DNA from: JAJZCD01 sp964570005
Lineage (GTDB): Bacteria > Patescibacteriota > Saccharimonadia > Saccharimonadales > UBA4665
NCBI GenBank assembly: GCA_964570005.1
Contig: CAZMWE010000041.1
Location: 1-10,151, forward strand
Length of the DNA: 10,151 nucleotides
Direction of reading: 5' to 3'
Each line of letters opens with the position of its first letter. The first letter of the stretch is position 1. The position numbers were made by a program, and so were the translations under genes. This document shows positions 7,617-10,151 of this stretch, piece after piece. The notes beneath the pieces were generated by a model. The model searched no databases. It worked only from the letters and a program-made list of their open reading frames with translations, and was not told the origin of the DNA.

Positions 7617-8735
7617 CTACCGTAGCGGAATTACCACTTCACCATCATCACTTCCGACTTGCGCTTGAGCTTGCCGCGCGATGGTGGCCACATCCAGGTC
7701 ATCGTTGTTTGCCAGATTTATTATAGCAGCCTGGGCATGAGGTGTCACGGACGGCTTCGGGGTAGGAACGGCGGTAGTTGCCTGGCGGGCTTCTTCGGCC
7801 AGCTGCTCGGGTGTTTTGAGCGTTTTCATGTGCCCATAGGCTGCGCTCATGCCGGATTTTTGGTTTTCGATTTTGAGCTTTTCAATCAGCGCTTTCTCAT
7901 CAGCTGTAGGGTCAGCAGCCCGGGTACCCGGAAGCGGCTGCGCTCCGGGGATTGCGGCCGGGTCGCTACCGAATACCGCTTGCGTAGGCGTATTGACGGT
8001 AGGCGTGCCGGTCTGCATGAACCAGTTGCCGGCGGGCGGCTGCGGCACGGCTGTCTGGGCCGGCGTGGGCAGGCTGGGGTTCGGCATTTGCAGCTGGGCG
8101 ATGATTTGCTGTCGGTGGTTTGCGTCGGCGGCGGTTATCATGTTGCCGAACTTGTGGGCGACAGGGTTGGCTGTTTCGTCGAGCATATCGTCGGCAGCGG
8201 TGACATCGGCAGCCAGACTAGTGGTTTGCGGCAGTACGCTGGGCTGTGCCAGCCGGTCGGAAATAAGATTGGGCAGCTCGGTTGCTGGGGCTGCCAGATT
8301 GACGTTCACGTTTTTGATGGCCCAGCCGCGGCTGTCAATGGTATTAGCCAGGGCACTCAAACGGCTCTGAACTTCGTTTCGGCTGAGACCGTTGGTGAGT
8401 CGGCGTTCTGGTACGTGGGGCGCGGTAACGCTGACCAGTTCTTTGGCGCCGCTCTGGTCCCAGATGCGCTTGCGTGGTTTGACCAGGAAACGTATCCGGG
8501 CCAGCGCCCAGACTTCGGTCGGCTGATCCTTTCCCCATGGGAATGCAAAAAAGCCGCAAATACCCGCAATAGGCACAAAAACAACGAGCATAAAAGCGGC
8601 GCCCTTGCTGGCGGCCAGGAACCCAAGGTAAATGCTCAAGGCCGCAATGCCAGCATATATGAACTGACGGAGTGTCAATGCTCCGACCAGCTTGTCTTCC
8701 GCCTCTACGTCCTGAAGTACCTTATATGTAGCCAT
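7617..8735 (-). CDS. prgI: PrgI-family T4SS inner-membrane protein with long C-terminal extension
   Basis: A 372-residue protein. Residues 1-95 carry the PrgI signature: YKVLQDVEAEDKLVGALTLR (4-23), two membrane helices at about 24-41 and 46-65, then FPWGKDQPTEVWALARIRF (65-83) and a basic KPRKR stretch. PrgI of Gram-positive conjugation systems is a small membrane partner encoded next to VirB4, a position largely kept here. The remaining 277 residues are unusual for the family: Pro/Ala/Thr-rich with a likely helix or coiled coil at about 277-320 and an end reading GEVVIPLR. By the positive-inside rule both termini probably face the cytoplasm, where the tail could contact the VirB4 pair. The start is bounded by an in-frame TAA at 8741-8739. 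No Shine-Dalgarno sequence is seen; an extended -10 element lies immediately upstream. The family call is firm and the tail's function unknown. Confidence 0.9.
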   Translation of the reverse strand: MATYKVLQDVEAEDKLVGALTLRQFIYAGIAALSIYLGFLAASKGAAFMLVVFVPIAGICGFFAFPWGKDQPTEVWALARIRFLVKPRKRIWDQSGAKELVSVTAPHVPERRLTNGLSRNEVQSRLSALANTIDSRGWAIKNVNVNLAAPATELPNLISDRLAQPSVLPQTTSLAADVTAADDMLDETANPVAHKFGNMITAADANHRQQIIAQLQMPNPSLPTPAQTAVPQPPAGNWFMQTGTPTVNTPTQAVFGSDPAAIPGAQPLPGTRAADPTADEKALIEKLKIENQKSGMSAAYGHMKTLKTPEQLAEEARQATTAVPTPKPSVTPHAQAAIINLANNDDLDVATIARQAQAQVGSDDGEVVIPLR

Positions 8736-8744
8736 TTGTTACTT

Positions 8745-8753
8745 AGTATACCA
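8745..8753 (-). promoter_or_regulatory. Extended -10 promoter for prgI and downstream genes, predicting a nearly leaderless mRNA
   Basis: On the minus strand TGG-TATACT (8753-8745) fits an extended -10 element (TGN followed by a near-consensus -10). No good -35 hexamer is found at 16-18 nt upstream, which extended -10 promoters can tolerate. Transcription would begin about 7 nt downstream, near 8737-8738, only 2-3 nt before the prgI ATG at 8735. The absence of a Shine-Dalgarno sequence there is consistent with leaderless translation. This is a by-eye call in a 48-nt gap. Confidence 0.45.
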
Positions 8754-8783
8754 AAATCGGTACGGCCGGACGTGCTTTACGGC

Positions 8784-10151
8784 CTAATCCTTAGCTACTA
8801 ACAGGCTTTCTGCACCTGCCGCTTGCCATTCCTCAATGGTCATCATACGCAGGCCAAGTGTCGTGTAGTTGACTTGGTAGAATCCGAATTCATCAACGGA
8901 TAGGGCTTCAGGGTGTGTGTTTAAGAGGTCCTGCGCCATAACACCGACGTACGTCTGGTTACTCCATAGGTAACGGAAGCTATAAATAGTGACTCCGTTA
9001 GTAATGCCAAGTTGTACTATGTCACGCTTCAGTCTTGCATCAGAGGGGGGTGCACCACCGCCAGGGGCACCACCGCCCCCTCCGGGTGCACCACCTGGCG
9101 CGCCACCTGGAATACCACCTCCAGCGGCGGCAGCCTGAGCGGCCCACGTCTTGCGCCTGTCCAAGTACGCCTCGTGTGCCAGGCCGGTGCTAGCTTCCAA
9201 ATCTGCCTCGTGGTCACGCATCCGTTGGTTTATTCCGTTTCCTGTGACAGATGCTCCATTGAGCTCTGTGGCAAACGCTTCGCGGACATCTGGTGTCATA
9301 CCGTTTATTACGTCGTGCATCCCGGCGGCATTAGCTACGGCTGTTGCGAACTCAACCTCAGTTCTTGCGTTGCTTGCTTGTCTACGCACCTCCACGGCAA
9401 GTTCTCTAGCCTGCTCCTTGCGCATCCTGTGGCTGTTTGCTGCATTAAACCCATTACTAGCACGTTTTAGCAGCTCGTCGTCACTAAGGGTACCGTTGGC
9501 AGCGCCAAGTAGGTCGCCAAAACCCGCACTAGATACCAAACTGCCACTCTGCTTTACAAGTGCGGCAGCTTGCGAGTCGGTCATGATATCTTGCGACACA
9601 GCATGTCTCATCCATGCGGCGCGCTCAGCGGTTCTATCGGTGGAGGACGCCGAAGCGAGCGCTGCGGTGGCTGCCGTATGCTGCATCTGCTTGGATCCCA
9701 TAACCGTGCCATAGGCTTGCTCGGTATAGGCTAGCTGGTTTATGGCATCATCGCGTGTTCCCAGGCCGGCGGTCACGTACCTCTGTATGAAGTCATCCTT
9801 ATTAGTAGCGAACTGAGCAATCTTGTTGGCGTCATCGTTTGCGGCCGCAGCTGGATTGTTTTTGATTGACTCAGCCGCTGCTCCTGCCAGGTGACCAAAT
9901 TCAGCATTTGCCATCTCACTACGATACCGGGCTGTTCCGTGACCACCCACGCCAACCGATCCTGCTCCCCAAGCGGATAGTCTGTTGAGACCCCGTTGAC
10001 GCATAGCGTGCCGGCCGGTGCCCAATCTGGTCCTATTAAAGCCTTGCTTGATTGCGCCCACATTGTCTTCGACAGTCTTCTGGCGGGCATTGCGTAAACG
10101 GTCGAACCCGCCTTTGCTACGGTCATTCACGAACCCAGATATGGTGCTTAT
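8784..10151 (-). CDS. C-terminal part of a VirB6/TrbL-like protein (partial) ending in a peptidase S74 chaperone domain
   Basis: The frame is open through the right edge: seven codons precede the GTG at 10130 with no stop, and that GTG has no ribosome binding site, so the true start is probably outside the window. Counting from the GTG, residues 1-70 are very basic, as in a cytoplasmic segment after membrane helices. Residues 75-335 are soluble, Ala-rich and helical, with alternating acidic and basic patches. A Gly/Pro/Ala linker spans 337-362. Residues 363-448 form a peptidase S74 (tail-fibre intramolecular chaperone) domain: SDARLKRDI at 363-371, YSFRYLW at 383-389, VGVMAQDLLNTHPEAL at 395-410 and FYQVNYTTL at 417-425. 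The Ser363/Lys368 spacing matches the self-cleaving dyad of endosialidase-type spikes. Lying directly before prgI, where prgH-type VirB6 genes lie, suggests a VirB6/TrbL identity, but no membrane helix is visible to confirm it. A stand-alone fibre protein is the alternative. Confidence 0.8.
   Translation of the reverse strand: MSTISGFVNDRSKGGFDRLRNARQKTVEDNVGAIKQGFNRTRLGTGRHAMRQRGLNRLSAWGAGSVGVGGHGTARYRSEMANAEFGHLAGAAAESIKNNPAAAANDDANKIAQFATNKDDFIQRYVTAGLGTRDDAINQLAYTEQAYGTVMGSKQMQHTAATAALASASSTDRTAERAAWMRHAVSQDIMTDSQAAALVKQSGSLVSSAGFGDLLGAANGTLSDDELLKRASNGFNAANSHRMRKEQARELAVEVRRQASNARTEVEFATAVANAAGMHDVINGMTPDVREAFATELNGASVTGNGINQRMRDHEADLEASTGLAHEAYLDRRKTWAAQAAAAGGGIPGGAPGGAPGGGGGAPGGGAPPSDARLKRDIVQLGITNGVTIYSFRYLWSNQTYVGVMAQDLLNTHPEALSVDEFGFYQVNYTTLGLRMMTIEEWQAAGAESLLVAKD
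9027..9047 (-). other. Predicted S74 autocleavage site with Ser/Lys dyad
   Basis: The codons for P-S-D-A-R-L-K lie here: Ser363 is TCT at 9044-9042 and Lys368 is AAG at 9029-9027. In phage endosialidases, cleavage occurs just before the equivalent serine and uses a lysine five residues later. Both residues are kept, so cleavage between Pro362 and Ser363 is predicted. Confidence 0.6.
9045..9122 (-). repeat. Gly/Pro/Ala low-complexity linker (GGAP repeats)
   Basis: A 26-residue stretch made almost only of Gly, Pro and Ala, with repeated GGAPGG units, joins the helical tail to the S74 domain. The DNA is correspondingly repetitive (recurring ggtgcaccacc-like units on the plus strand) and could vary in length by slippage. 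It ends exactly at the predicted cleavage serine. Confidence 0.8.

Noticed and set aside
8764..8784. GGCCG...CGGCC inverted repeat between the S74 gene and prgI, a possible terminator
   Set aside because: The stem is only 5 bp with an 11-nt loop, overlaps the stop codon, and is followed by GTACCGATTTT rather than a T-run. It is too weak to call a terminator.
7659..8801. 380-aa open frame on the plus strand
   Set aside because: It lies wholly antisense to prgI and the following gap. Its product is a Gly/Arg/Cys-rich sequence with no recognisable domain, and it has no ribosome binding site. It is a by-product of the codon use of the real gene, which has clear PrgI motifs.
9773..10126. ATG at 10126 starting a 117-aa minus-strand frame
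   Set aside because: It is out of frame with the S74-containing gene and overlaps it fully. The translation shows no domain, whereas the other frame carries the continuous helical tail and S74 motifs.
1..10151. Alternative genetic code (UGA as glycine) as in some CPR lineages
   Set aside because: No in-frame TGA occurs inside the genes, and TGA serves as the stop at 1990-1988 directly before the next start.

Overview
The window is one strand-coherent block of seven genes, all on the minus strand, that reads as part of a type IV secretion (T4SS) or conjugation-type operon. Transcription runs from the right edge to the left edge. Gene gaps are tiny (1-nt overlap, 1, 2, 9, 42 and 48 nt), and no stretch over 50 bases lacks a gene. 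Both terminal genes run off the window. No RNA gene, insertion sequence, CRISPR array or convincing terminator was seen.

Organism: the protein set points to a Candidate Phyla Radiation / Patescibacteria genome, most likely a Saccharibacteria (TM7)-like lineage. It includes a PrgI-family protein with a long tail, a VirB4 split into a TraC-like partner and an ATPase, a very large single-anchor secreted protein, and a secreted phage-lysozyme + CHAP hydrolase. TAA, TAG and TGA all act as terminators and no gene has an in-frame TGA, so the UGA-glycine code of Gracilibacteria/Absconditabacteria is not used. This placement is inferred from protein style, not from a search.

Layout in transcription order. 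(1) 10151-8784: visible C-terminal part of a larger protein, probably a VirB6/TrbL/PrgH-like channel subunit, ending in a Gly/Pro linker and a phage-type peptidase S74 intramolecular chaperone domain. (2) 8735-7617: PrgI-family membrane protein behind an extended -10 promoter that would give a nearly leaderless mRNA. (3) 7574-6591: TraC-like / VirB4 N-domain protein. (4) 6591-4672: VirB4 ATPase, coupled to the previous gene by TAATG. (5) 4669-1988: 893-aa protein with one clear N-terminal anchor and 14 cysteines that fall into seven sequence-local pairs. (6) 1986-604: exported two-domain murein hydrolase. (7) 594-1: membrane-anchored protein with a bacterial Ig-like domain, truncated by the left edge.

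Working model: the order VirB6-like, PrgI, VirB4, murein hydrolase parallels prgH-prgI-prgJ-prgK of Gram-positive conjugation systems such as pCF10. VirB4 with its split N-domain would power assembly, PrgI and the VirB6-like protein would form the inner membrane channel, and the hydrolase would open peptidoglycan. The 893-aa and Ig-like proteins would supply extracytoplasmic structure. No VirD4 coupling protein or relaxase is visible, so the window cannot separate DNA transfer from DNA uptake or from effector delivery into a host cell, which would suit an epibiont. The most unusual element is the self-cleaving phage tail-spike chaperone domain on what looks like a T4SS channel protein.
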